From Candidatus Brachythrix odensensis (GTDB lineage Bacteria; Chloroflexota; Anaerolineae; J036; Brachytrichaceae): 64,000 bases of DNA. Positions 17,234 to 26,388 of this stretch are shown here, piece by piece; the stretch's first letter is position 1, and every line of letters begins with the position of its first letter. The position numbers and the translations under genes are program-made. The stretch lies in contig JADKDT010000010.1 of assembly GCA_016714465.1 (NCBI GenBank), forward strand, positions 62,001-126,000. Direction: 5' to 3'. The notes beneath the pieces are model-generated. The model saw nothing but the letters and a program-made list of their open reading frames with translations, had not been told where the DNA came from and made no database searches.

Positions 17234-18298
17234 TCATATTGGCATCGACGTGCCGCAATACGCGCACTTGATGCTGGTCTGTCCGCGCAGAATCGGCGCG
17301 TCGAAGGGCGCCGCGCAGACCGGGCATTTGGTCGGCGCGTTCGCGATCCTGGCCTTCTCCGCGTCCGAAACCGGCACGGCCCGGGAGGCCTCCAGCTCGC
17401 CCGCTTTCATTCGGCGGAGGGTGAGCTGCCAATCTTTGCAGTCCTGCCCATCGATGTGAAAGTGCGCCACCGGAAAGCGCGCGCCCGGGCCGTAGCGGGC
17501 GTCCAGATGATCCTCGTGGCCCATCAGCCCGCGCTTGCTGGGCTCGAGGTCGAGCAGCCGATCAACAGGCTCGTCGAGCATCACATCCTGGATCCGTTTT
17601 TTCTCGGTCACGATGAAGAGCGTCTTCTTTGTGGCGACTTCTTCGTTGCGCTCAAATGCCAGCCGGCGGTCCGAGAGAAACAGATAGCCGTTTGGATCAT
17701 CCTTCCCGTCGCGGTCCCACTTGGCTTTGACTGCCCGCACGAGCGACTCTCCGGCCAGCCAGGCAATCTTCGATTTGGCAGCCAGGTCGAGCTGCTCGAG
17801 GGTGGACTTCATTCTGCGTTCCAGAGCTGACACGTCCGCCTTGAGCTTCTCAAACATGCCGTCGATGGCGTCGTCGGCGGCCTTGGCTGCGCTTTCGAGT
17901 CCGGCCACGGCTTGTTCAGCCTCGGCCAGCGCCTGCGCGGCGGTGTCGAGGTTGGTCGCCTGGACGATGGCATTGTTGAAGCGCCAATCCGCGTCCGAGG
18001 TTCTTGCGCGCAGCGCTTCCGTCTCGCGCTCGATGGCGCTCATCGCCTGCGGCCGAATGGCCGCCCAGTTTTCGCGCGCATCTATGCACTTGCCCTCGAT
18101 ATCCTTCTCCCAGGCGTAGCCGCGTTCGCGCAGTTCGGCGGCCAGTTTGAGCATCGTATTGGTCGAACGGTCAAGATCACCGGCCTTCTCGCGCGTTTCG
18201 CCGAGCAGGGCAGTCTTGTGAGCCGACTGCATGCGGGTGCGCAACTGGTCGATCTTGAAGTTGACCTGACTCATGGTCGTGACGGATGTGTTGCTCAT
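17234..18298 (-). CDS. Coiled-coil protein with C-terminal zinc ribbon, unknown function
   Basis: A 354-residue soluble protein of no family I can name. Residues 10-200 are rich in Ala/Glu/Leu heptads (QALAEAEQAVAGLESAAKAA, LKADVSALERRMKSTLEQL) and are likely coiled coil. A compact middle region (GYLFLSDRRLAFERNEEVAT) resembles a PH/GRAM-like beta segment. The C-terminus has two CxxC pairs, CPVCAAPF and CAYCGTSM, forming a zinc ribbon. The start MSNTSV at 18298 is chosen because upstream codons lie in the spacer. It may be a scaffold or stress protein, but this is not supported beyond architecture. Confidence 0.7.
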   Translation of the reverse strand: MSNTSVTTMSQVNFKIDQLRTRMQSAHKTALLGETREKAGDLDRSTNTMLKLAAELRERGYAWEKDIEGKCIDARENWAAIRPQAMSAIERETEALRARTSDADWRFNNAIVQATNLDTAAQALAEAEQAVAGLESAAKAADDAIDGMFEKLKADVSALERRMKSTLEQLDLAAKSKIAWLAGESLVRAVKAKWDRDGKDDPNGYLFLSDRRLAFERNEEVATKKTLFIVTEKKRIQDVMLDEPVDRLLDLEPSKRGLMGHEDHLDARYGPGARFPVAHFHIDGQDCKDWQLTLRRMKAGELEASRAVPVSDAEKARIANAPTKCPVCAAPFDAPILRGQTSIKCAYCGTSMPI

Positions 18299-18326
18299 AT
18301 ACGTTTCTCCCAAAAACTCGGCGGCC

Positions 18327-18932
18327 TCAGGCTGTTGGCGCGCCCACGACGCGCGGTTGGGCCCAGGCCGCCCAGGTATAGCGATGATCACCAAGGGCTT
18401 CGGTCCGGAACTCGATCGCTGCCACGCTGCCAGGCTCAACGGGTAAGGCGATGTCTGCCTCGTCCCAACGCCGGGCGTTCGTGTGGGCCGACCACACCCG
18501 ATAGCCGTTCACCCGGACTCGGAACGCGACCAGATTGGCATCCGCGATACCGGCTCCATCGCGAATGCCATATCCAAAGCGCAGGCGCAAGGCCGCTGTG
18601 GCCGCTGGAATGGGTAGGCGCAGAGTGATGACGCACTCACCACGCACGGGCGGATGGGCGAAAAACGCGGCGCGTTCGACGCCGCCAGCGATGGCCAGAC
18701 CCAGGTGGGCGTCAAGACCTGACATGTCGGGCGCGCTGGCCGCTATCGCCGCGTTCGGAAAAAGATCGATCAGATCCGCCCGCCACACGCGCGGGTCGTT
18801 GTCAGCCCTTGCATCTTGAGTCTGCCGGCGCTGCCAGGCGAGAAAGTCGATGAAAGCGCTTGTTCGCGCCAGATCTTCCTCGCCCAGACCGCGCAACCGG
18901 GTGATGAGGGTGTCAAAGAGGGTGGAATCCAA
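18327..18932 (-). CDS. Hypothetical protein with beta-sandwich-like C-terminal half
   Basis: A 201-residue protein that I do not recognise. The first ~55 residues are helical (LFDTLITRLRGLGEEDLART). The rest is rich in beta strands with the pattern of a lectin or carbohydrate-binding sandwich (ECVITLRLPIPAATAALRLR, NLVAFRVRVNGYRVWSA, EPGSVAAIEFRTEALG). No signal peptide is present, so it is probably cytoplasmic. It lies 28 bases upstream of the coiled-coil gene on the same strand, so the two may be cotranscribed. Confidence 0.6.
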   Translation of the reverse strand: MDSTLFDTLITRLRGLGEEDLARTSAFIDFLAWQRRQTQDARADNDPRVWRADLIDLFPNAAIAASAPDMSGLDAHLGLAIAGGVERAAFFAHPPVRGECVITLRLPIPAATAALRLRFGYGIRDGAGIADANLVAFRVRVNGYRVWSAHTNARRWDEADIALPVEPGSVAAIEFRTEALGDHRYTWAAWAQPRVVGAPTA

Positions 18933-19008
18933 GGTGGCTGGATTATCGCTTGTTCAGCCCGCGCCGCGGGCGGCAGTCAGATTGCGCCTGCCCGACCCAA
19001 ACCTGCGG

Positions 19009-19698
19009 TCAGCTGTCTGCGGTTCGCCCGACAGCAAAGTCGCACAGGGCGCGCAGCCCACACGCCTCGCACATCGGACGGCGCGCGGCGCACACCTCGC
19101 GCCCATGCCGAATCAGATTGAGGTGAAATGGGCCCTCGGCGCCGGGCGGGCAAAGCGCTTCCATGAGCGTGTGGGTGTCGTCGGCCGAGAGGTTTTCGGG
19201 CCGCAACCCCAGCCGGCCGGTCACCCGGTGCACATGGGTGTCGACCGGAAACGCGGGCCGGTCGTAGCAGAAGAGCAGGACAATTGCGGCGGTCTTGGGA
19301 CCGATGCCGTTGATCGAGGTCAGCCAGGCGCGGGCTTCCGCGACGGGCAAGGCGGCCAGGAAGTCGATATTGAGCGCGCCGCGTTCCTCGGTGATGCGCT
19401 TTAGCGCCTGCTGGATGCGCGGGCCCTTCTGGTTTGCCAGGCCGGCAGGCCGAATGGCCTCGATCACATCGTCGGTCTTCGCGTCGCGGACGTCCTCCCA
19501 CGTGTTGAAGCGCGCCCGCAGACGGGTGTAAGCGAGGTCGCGATTGCCGTCATTGGTGTTCTGCGACAGAATCGTGGCCACCATCTCGCTCACGCCATCC
19601 AGGCGCGTCCAGCGGGGCGCGCCGTATTCCTTCAGCAGTAACGCGTGGATCCGAGCAGCCTTGCGGCGCAGGGCGGGCGTGATCGCTGCTTCGCTCAT
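19009..19698 (-). CDS. nth: Endonuclease III-like DNA glycosylase/AP lyase
   Basis: A 229-residue HhH-GPD base-excision repair enzyme acting on oxidised pyrimidines. The helix-hairpin-helix is LTSINGIGPKTAAIVLLF with the catalytic Lys, and the catalytic Asp is in PVDTHVHRVTGRLGL. Four cysteines in CAARRPMCEACGLRALC match the C-x6-C-x2-C-x5-C iron-sulfur cluster. The C-terminal cluster and length fit Nth, though MutY-like or thermophilic Pd-type glycosylases are relatives. Its ATG overlaps the stop of the upstream glycosidase-like gene (ATGA). Confidence 0.9.
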   Translation of the reverse strand: MSEAAITPALRRKAARIHALLLKEYGAPRWTRLDGVSEMVATILSQNTNDGNRDLAYTRLRARFNTWEDVRDAKTDDVIEAIRPAGLANQKGPRIQQALKRITEERGALNIDFLAALPVAEARAWLTSINGIGPKTAAIVLLFCYDRPAFPVDTHVHRVTGRLGLRPENLSADDTHTLMEALCPPGAEGPFHLNLIRHGREVCAARRPMCEACGLRALCDFAVGRTADS

Positions 19699-20435
19699 GT
19701 CAGGCCCAGCAGTTCGGCCGCGTCATCGCCGGCGACGATCCAAAACTCGGGCGAGGCCAGAGACACGCCGGGGGCGAGCAGCAGTCCATCGGCCCGCGCC
19801 CGCGCGGCGAAACGTTCAAATCGTTCACCGGTCACCTCGAGCCGCACTTCGGTCGGGATGCCTGTTGCCGGCAGCGCGACGGCCAGACCCGTATCGTCAG
19901 CGGCCGGGGCGGGACCGGCGCCCAGGGCCCGAATCATGACGGCAGGTGGCACGCTCCGGTTGGACATCGAAGGTTGGACGACCAGGACCGTTTGTCGCGT
20001 AAAGCCGCCGGCGCTGCCGGCCGAGTCGGACCAGGCTTCCCAGGCAAGCGGGTCGGTTTCGGCGGCGCAGCGCCATAGACCGGGTGGAGCGCCGAGGCCA
20101 AACACGCCGCCAAAAGCGCTGTCCACCCGAGCCACTTCGAGCGCGTCGATGAAGAGATCGGACTCGCTTTTGTTGCGCACGACCAGCGCCGCCGACCAGC
20201 CTGGCGCGCGTTCTGTCCAAGTCCAGAACGCTTCGAGGGCGCTGTCCGAGGCGGTCAGGGTGAGTGGCTCATCGCTGACCTTCTGTTGCGCGCCGATGCG
20301 CAAGGTCTGCATGCTGGCCGAGTGCTCGGTGTGATAGCGGGCCTGGGCGGTGATCTTGTGCAACGTCGCGCCGTCGTCCCAGTTCAGGGTGACGCCCCGG
20401 TCGAGCAAGGCCATGGCGACGGTGGTGTTGAGCAT
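19695..20435 (-). CDS. Truncated alpha-galactosidase-like protein (N-terminal beta-sandwich only)
   Basis: 246 residues that look like the N-terminal supersandwich domain of a GH36-type alpha-galactosidase: TLTASDSALEAFWTWTERAP, WSAALVVRNKSESDLFIDAL, FGGVFGLGAPPGLWR, and a closing SPEFWIVAGDDAAELLGL. In full-length enzymes the closing segment leads directly into the catalytic TIM barrel. Here the gene stops, and an ATGA overlap leads into nth instead. It may be a remnant or a stand-alone sugar-binding domain. The start at 20435 follows a TATCAT box by 8 nt. Confidence 0.6.
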   Translation of the reverse strand: MLNTTVAMALLDRGVTLNWDDGATLHKITAQARYHTEHSASMQTLRIGAQQKVSDEPLTLTASDSALEAFWTWTERAPGWSAALVVRNKSESDLFIDALEVARVDSAFGGVFGLGAPPGLWRCAAETDPLAWEAWSDSAGSAGGFTRQTVLVVQPSMSNRSVPPAVMIRALGAGPAPAADDTGLAVALPATGIPTEVRLEVTGERFERFAARARADGLLLAPGVSLASPEFWIVAGDDAAELLGLT

Positions 20436-20443
20436 GCCGGGGA

Positions 20444-20449
20444 ATGATA
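20444..20449 (-). promoter_or_regulatory. -10 box of truncated glycosidase-nth unit
   Basis: TATCAT on the minus strand lies 8 nt before the ATG at 20435. Confidence 0.45.
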
Positions 20450-20502
20450 CTTGGGAAGACGGCCGACGCCAGACGATAATCGAGCATCCACACAATCAAA
20501 TC

Positions 20503-21372
20503 ATGACCCCAAATCTGCTCCCCCGCGTCGCGCTCGAATCGACCGTCATCACGCATGGCCTGGCCTATCCAGCCAACCTGCGCACGGCTCAAGACATGGA
20601 ACGCAGCGTGCGCGAGGGCGGGGCGGAACCGTCGACGATCGCCATCATCAACGGTGAGATCAAGATCGGTTTGACGGCGGGGGAACTCGAATATCTTGCG
20701 ACGACCAAAGGCGCGCGCAAGTGCAGCGTGCGCGACATCGGGATCGTAATAGGGCTGGGCGGCGATGGCGCTACGACAGTCGCCGCGACGATGTTCCTGG
20801 CCGCTCGGGCCGGGATCGGGGTCTTTGCCACCGGCGGCATCGGTGGCGTGCATCGGGGCCATCCGTTTGATGTGAGCGCGGACTTGACCGAGCTCTCACG
20901 CACACCGGTCACGGTCGTGTGCGCGGGGGCCAAGGCCCTGCTTGACCTGCCGCTGACCTTCGAGCACCTCGAGACACTCGGCGTGCCGGTGATTGCCTTT
21001 GGCACGGATGAGATTCCGGCGTTTTACTCGCGCCGGAGCGGGCTGCGGGCCGACGTCCGGGCCGACACGGCCGATGAGGTTGCCCGGATCATCCGGGCCC
21101 GCCGCGCGCTCGGTCTGCCGGGCGGTGAGCTGGTCTGCGTGCCCGTTCCCGAGGCGGATGAGCTCGCAAATGACGTCGCGGAGGCGGCCATCGTTCAGGC
21201 CCAGGCTGAGGCGGACGCCCAGGCCATTCACGGCGCGGCGGCGACGCCCTTCATGCTTGGCCGCATCGCCGCCCTGACCGAGGGCGCGAGTGTGCGAGCG
21301 AATACCGCGCTGCTGGCCAACAACGCCCGCGTGGCGGCCCAGATTGCGCGCGCACTGGCCCGGATAGAATAG
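20503..21372 (+). CDS. psuG: Pseudouridine-5'-phosphate glycosidase
   Basis: A 289-residue PsuG, which cleaves pseudouridine 5'-phosphate to uracil and ribose 5-phosphate. Family blocks are VALESTVITHGLAYPANL at the N-terminus, GAEPSTIAIINGEIKIGL, RDIGIVIGLGGDGATTVAAT, FATGGIGGVHRG and the C-terminal TPFMLGRIAALTEGASVRAN with LLANNARVAAQIA. The catalytic Lys is expected in KCSVRDI or nearby. The pseudouridine kinase that normally supplies the substrate is not in the window. A GATAAT sequence about 22 nt upstream may be the promoter, leaving a short leader. Confidence 0.95.
   Translation: MTPNLLPRVALESTVITHGLAYPANLRTAQDMERSVREGGAEPSTIAIINGEIKIGLTAGELEYLATTKGARKCSVRDIGIVIGLGGDGATTVAATMFLAARAGIGVFATGGIGGVHRGHPFDVSADLTELSRTPVTVVCAGAKALLDLPLTFEHLETLGVPVIAFGTDEIPAFYSRRSGLRADVRADTADEVARIIRARRALGLPGGELVCVPVPEADELANDVAEAAIVQAQAEADAQAIHGAAATPFMLGRIAALTEGASVRANTALLANNARVAAQIARALARIE
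21365..21370 (+). promoter_or_regulatory. -10 box of DinB gene
   Basis: TAGAAT overlaps the end of psuG and lies 11 nt before the ATG at 21382. The DinB gene may thus be transcribed on its own. Confidence 0.45.
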
Positions 21373-21381
21373 CCCCTCCAT

Positions 21382-21888
21382 ATGCCACATCCCCTGGTCG
21401 ATCAGCTCCGTTTTGCCCGGGCCGAATTCATGCGCGGCTTCGAGGGCGTGTCGGATGAGGACGCCCGCAAGCGCCTCGGGCCGATGAACTGCATGAGCTG
21501 GAACATCGCCCATCTTGCCTATCACGAGCAGGCGTATTTCCTGAACCTGATCCAGGGCCAGATCGTCGCGCCCGAGGTCATCGAGTGGGCGGGCTATGGC
21601 AAGCCGGCCAGCCAGCCGCCGCTTGAAGCCGCGCTGGATGCCTGGCAGCGCGTCACCGCCGCGGCGGATCCCTATCTCGACACGCTCACGACCGAAAAGC
21701 TGCTCGAGGTGCCGTTGCGCAAGGGCAAGCCCTTCTCGCACAACGTAGGCAGTATGCTGCAGCGGGTGATCTACCACTACTTCTATCACACCGGGGAATC
21801 CCAGGCCATCCGGCAGATGCTTGAAGATCCGGCCCGGCCCGAATACATTGGCGATATCCAAGTCATCGCGCCATTCCGGGCAAAATAG
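21382..21888 (+). CDS. DinB family protein
   Basis: A 168-residue DinB/YfiT-like four-helix-bundle protein. The three metal-binding histidines appear in WNIAHLAYHEQAYF and VIYHYFYHTGESQAIRQML. Many relatives are bacillithiol- or mycothiol-dependent transferases, but the substrate is not known here. The length is typical. It follows psuG by 9 bases on the same strand, though it has its own -10-like box. Confidence 0.85.
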   Translation: MPHPLVDQLRFARAEFMRGFEGVSDEDARKRLGPMNCMSWNIAHLAYHEQAYFLNLIQGQIVAPEVIEWAGYGKPASQPPLEAALDAWQRVTAAADPYLDTLTTEKLLEVPLRKGKPFSHNVGSMLQRVIYHYFYHTGESQAIRQMLEDPARPEYIGDIQVIAPFRAK

Positions 21889-21890
21889 CT

Positions 21891-21930
21891 GGAAGAAGCC
21901 ATCCCGGCGGAGCCGGCGATGGCTTCTTCC
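21891..21930. terminator. Hairpin with GGA triloop after DinB gene
   Basis: The sequence folds into an 18-19 bp stem with one mismatch around GGA. It starts 2 bases after the DinB stop codon. Confidence 0.6.
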
Positions 21931-21945
21931 AATAAAACAAAATTC

Positions 21946-23655
<1,710 letters not shown>

Positions 23656-23661
23656 ACCCTA

Positions 23662-23706
23662 TTGAGAACGAAATGCCCCGGCCTCGCCAGGGTATTTCGC
23701 TCTCAA
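23662..23706. terminator. Imperfect hairpin after AOR gene
   Basis: The arms around 23662-23679 and 23689-23706 pair with a few mismatches (TTGAGA-CGAAAT against ATTTCG-TCTCAA). Confidence 0.5.
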
Positions 23707-23713
23707 ACAATGC

Positions 23714-24689
23714 ATGACACGAAAGATCATCATCGACACCGACCCCGGTGTCGACGACGCCATGGCGATCTACCTCGCCTTGCGCTCGCCCGAGCTCGAG
23801 CTGGTTGGGTTGACGACGATCTTTGGCAACAGCAATGTCGAGGCCACGACCCGCAACACGCTGAATCTGCTGCACGTCGCGGGCCGGACCGACATCCCGG
23901 TCGCGCGCGGGGCGGGGCGGCCGCTGGTGCTCCCGCCCGGGCCGACCGGCGAATGGGTGCACGGTGACGACGCGATGGGCAATATCGGCTGGACGACGGT
24001 GCTCGACCCGGCGCTCAAGCCGATTGACATACCCGCCGCGCGCTTCATCGTCGACACGATCATGGCCAACCCGGGCGAGATCACCCTGGTCCCGATTGGC
24101 CCGCTGACCAACCTGGCCCTGGCCCTGCAGCTCGAGCCGCGCATTGCGGCGAACGTGCGCGAGATTGTGATGATGGGCGGCAGCGTGCTGGCCCCGGGCA
24201 ACGTCTCGCCGCTGGCCGAGGCCAATGCGCATAACGATCCGCACGCGGCTTCGGTGGTCTTCAGCGCGGATTGGCCGATCACCATGGCCGGACTGGATGT
24301 GACCGGAGTCGACGCCCATGGACGACGACGACTTCGCCTCCCTGGCCGCCAGCAGTGATCCGCTGGCCCACTTCATCGTCAAGATTGTCGGCTTCTACCA
24401 GGCCTTTCACCGCGACTGGTACAAGATGGAGCACGGGGCCATTCACACCCACGATTCGTGCGCGATCCTGTATCTCCTCGACCCGACCCTGTTCTCAGGC
24501 GAGCGCTGGCCGATCACCGTCCCCCACGACGGTCCGGCCAAAGGCGCCACCCTCGTTGACCGGCGCGGGCACATTTCGGCAGAGCGCCCGCCGGTGCCGA
24601 CCTGCCTGCGTCAAGGTCGATGCGCGCGGCGGCTGGATCGCGGGAGTAACGGAATCGCTTTGCTGCGGGGGAGTTGGGCAGGGGTTTGA
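23714..24689 (+). pseudogene. Inosine-uridine type nucleoside hydrolase, broken
   Basis: The N-terminal ~200 residues are a clear nucleoside hydrolase: KIIIDTDPGVDDAMAIYLAL (DTDPGxDD calcium site), FGNSNVEATTRNTLNLL, LVPIGPLTNLALAL, VMMGGSVLAPGNVSPLAEAN and DPHAASVVF. A one-base shift near 24305 moves the frame: deleting one G restores GLDVTESTPMDDDDF. The homology then continues (HGAIHTHDSCAILYLLDP) to a second shift near 24603, where VPTC should lead into VKVDARG. Beyond 24640 the family signal is lost, next to an inverted repeat. Two shifts and a lost end make a true pseudogene likely. Confidence 0.8.
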
Positions 24690-24888
24690 TCAGGTGTGGT
24701 CAGGGTGGGCCTTGGATGGCAACAGCACGTTTTCGGACCCAGACACCTTCGGACCGAATGGTTCCGGGGTGAGGGGCTTATGGCCACCAAGGTGGCTTGA
24801 CACGTGGTCCAACGGCAAGGTGTTGGTCACGTCATCAACGCTACCCACCATGAGGCCAAAACCTTACCCACCTGACCAAACCTGATCA
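24685..24888. repeat. Inverted-repeat element between nucleoside hydrolase remnant and FAD oxidase gene
   Basis: TGATCAGGTGTGGTCAGG at the left end matches the complement of the right end (24856-24888) with about one mismatch in the first 18 bases. The ~150-base interior has no gene but shows an AAGGTG-x-TTG-x-CGT direct repeat. The last ~20 codons of the FAD oxidase gene run into the right arm, so the element may have landed at the junction of two converging genes. Confidence 0.6.
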
Positions 24889-26120
24889 CAACCAACCTGG
24901 CCAACCTTACCAACGTCCACCAACCCGGCCCATCCGAAACGGGCCAGTTGATGGACATCGCCGCCGAGGGCGGCCTGGGCGAGCAGCTTGCCGAAGATGA
25001 GGCCGAAGGGCATCCCATGCCCGCAGAAGCCGCCGGCGAACCAGATGTTCGGCTCGCCCGGGGCGTGATCGGCCAGAGGCACGTAGTCGGGGGTGAAGGC
25101 CATCGGGCCCGCCCAGCGCCGGGTGACCTGGAGCGGGGGCAGGGCGGGGAACAGCGCCGGCAGCACCGCCTCAATGCCTTGCTGCACGTCGTCGGTCGTG
25201 TCGTGGCGCAGCGCGCCGACATCCTTGTCGGGCCGGACCGCCCGCGCGCCGCCGATGACGATGCTGCCGTCCAACGTTTGCTGCCAATACTCACCGGTCG
25301 GGGTGACGGCCGCTCCCATCCCCGGCCCGAACACGGGCGCGGTCGGGGCGTAGCTCAGGGCCTGCCCGCGCACCGGCAGGATGATGTCGCGGGTGTCGGG
25401 GACGAGCTGGCTGATCCAGGCGTTGGCGGCGATGACGACGGCCCCGGCCTTGATTGCGCCGGCCGTCGTTGTCACCTTGCCGTGCTCAATTCGGGTCACG
25501 CTCGCCTCGACGAGGGCCGCGCCGCGGGTCTGGGCGGCCGCCGCCAACCCGCCCACGAGGCGTGTCGAATGCACGAGTCCGGCATAGGATGCGTAGCGCG
25601 CGCCGCGGATCATGGGCCCGAGCGCAGTGCCGACCAGGGCTTGGGTCTGGGCGCGGGTGAGCATCTCGGCCCCAAAGCCGTCTGCTTCCATCGCGGCAAC
25701 GTTTGCCGTATCTTCGGCCAGCTCGGACTCGCTGAGCGAGAACTTGAGGTTGCCCGCTTCGCGATACCAGCAGTCCAGGCGCTCCTCGCCAATGATCTGA
25801 CGGGCCAGGGCCCGGTTTTCGCACGTCACTTGCCAGATCGCGCGCGCGGTGTCACGCCCAAAGCGCTTGATCGCGCTTGTGTACGACAGCGCCGCGCCTT
25901 CGGTGATGAAGCCGCCGTTTCGGCCTGACGCTCCCCACGCCACCCCCTTCTGCTCGAGCAGCGCCACCCGCGCGCCGCCACACGCGGCGAAATAGGCCGT
26001 GGCGGCGCCCAGCACCCCGCCGCCTACCACGGCCAGATCGACTTCGGCCGGAAGCGCTTGCCCAAGGGGCGCGATCGGATAAGTAGCCTGCCAGTAGGAG
26101 GTGGTGTCGGGATGGCTCAT
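24864..26120 (-). CDS. FAD-dependent amino acid/amine oxidoreductase (DAO family)
   Basis: A 418-residue DadA/glycine-oxidase-like flavoenzyme oxidising amines or D-amino acids. The FAD Rossmann motif is VDLAVVGGGVLGAATAYFA with ARVALLEQKG as the second strand. ASGRNGGFI follows in the usual position. RRWAGPMAFTPDYVPLADH and WFAGGFCGHGMPFGLIFGKL complete the FAD site. The start at 26120 follows a GATAAT box by 6 nt. The final ~20 residues (after GWAGLVDV) come from the inverted repeat and are probably not native. It is divergent from the ornithine-type decarboxylase gene. Confidence 0.88.
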   Translation of the reverse strand: MSHPDTTSYWQATYPIAPLGQALPAEVDLAVVGGGVLGAATAYFAACGGARVALLEQKGVAWGASGRNGGFITEGAALSYTSAIKRFGRDTARAIWQVTCENRALARQIIGEERLDCWYREAGNLKFSLSESELAEDTANVAAMEADGFGAEMLTRAQTQALVGTALGPMIRGARYASYAGLVHSTRLVGGLAAAAQTRGAALVEASVTRIEHGKVTTTAGAIKAGAVVIAANAWISQLVPDTRDIILPVRGQALSYAPTAPVFGPGMGAAVTPTGEYWQQTLDGSIVIGGARAVRPDKDVGALRHDTTDDVQQGIEAVLPALFPALPPLQVTRRWAGPMAFTPDYVPLADHAPGEPNIWFAGGFCGHGMPFGLIFGKLLAQAALGGDVHQLARFGWAGLVDVGKVGQVGCDQVWSGG

Positions 26121-26126
26121 GCTTCG

Positions 26127-26132
26127 ATTATC
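26127..26132 (-). promoter_or_regulatory. -10 box of FAD oxidoreductase gene
   Basis: GATAAT on the minus strand lies 6 nt before the ATG at 26120. Confidence 0.5.
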
Positions 26133-26281
26133 GCCCTGAGAATACGATCTCTCTGAGACCATATCCTCCGCCCCAAGGCTCCTGCAAAGTCGGCAGTCTT
26201 CGGCGCGGGCCGGGGGGGTCGCTGCGAGACACGCATGAGGAAAACGTGAAGCCTTAAATTTCCCGGTGAGCGACATCTCTA

Positions 26282-26388
26282 TTGCGCTGCATACGGATTG
26301 GGTGATATATTCCGTCCGCTTTTCGGACAAGTGACCCGCATGTGCGGGTAACGGTCCGCGAGGTAGGAGGAAAATAGTCATCTACTAA
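26282..26388 (+). promoter_or_regulatory. Promoter and structured leader of the decarboxylase gene
   Basis: TTGCGC (26282-26287) and TATATT (26306-26311) are 18 bp apart. The transcript would then contain two small hairpins (GTCCG/CGGAC at 26314-26328 and ACCCGCA/TGCGGGT at 26334-26349), a strong AGGAGG (26365-26370) and 18 nt before the ATG. The ribosome site is too far from the ATG, and a TAA directly precedes it. The rest of the gap (26121-26281) holds no gene. Confidence 0.5.

Noticed and set aside
26121..26281. Possible glycine-type or other riboswitch between the FAD oxidase and decarboxylase genes
   Set aside because: CTCTCTGAGA and TCGGC segments recall aptamer pieces, but I could not assemble a known consensus core or paired P1 stem.
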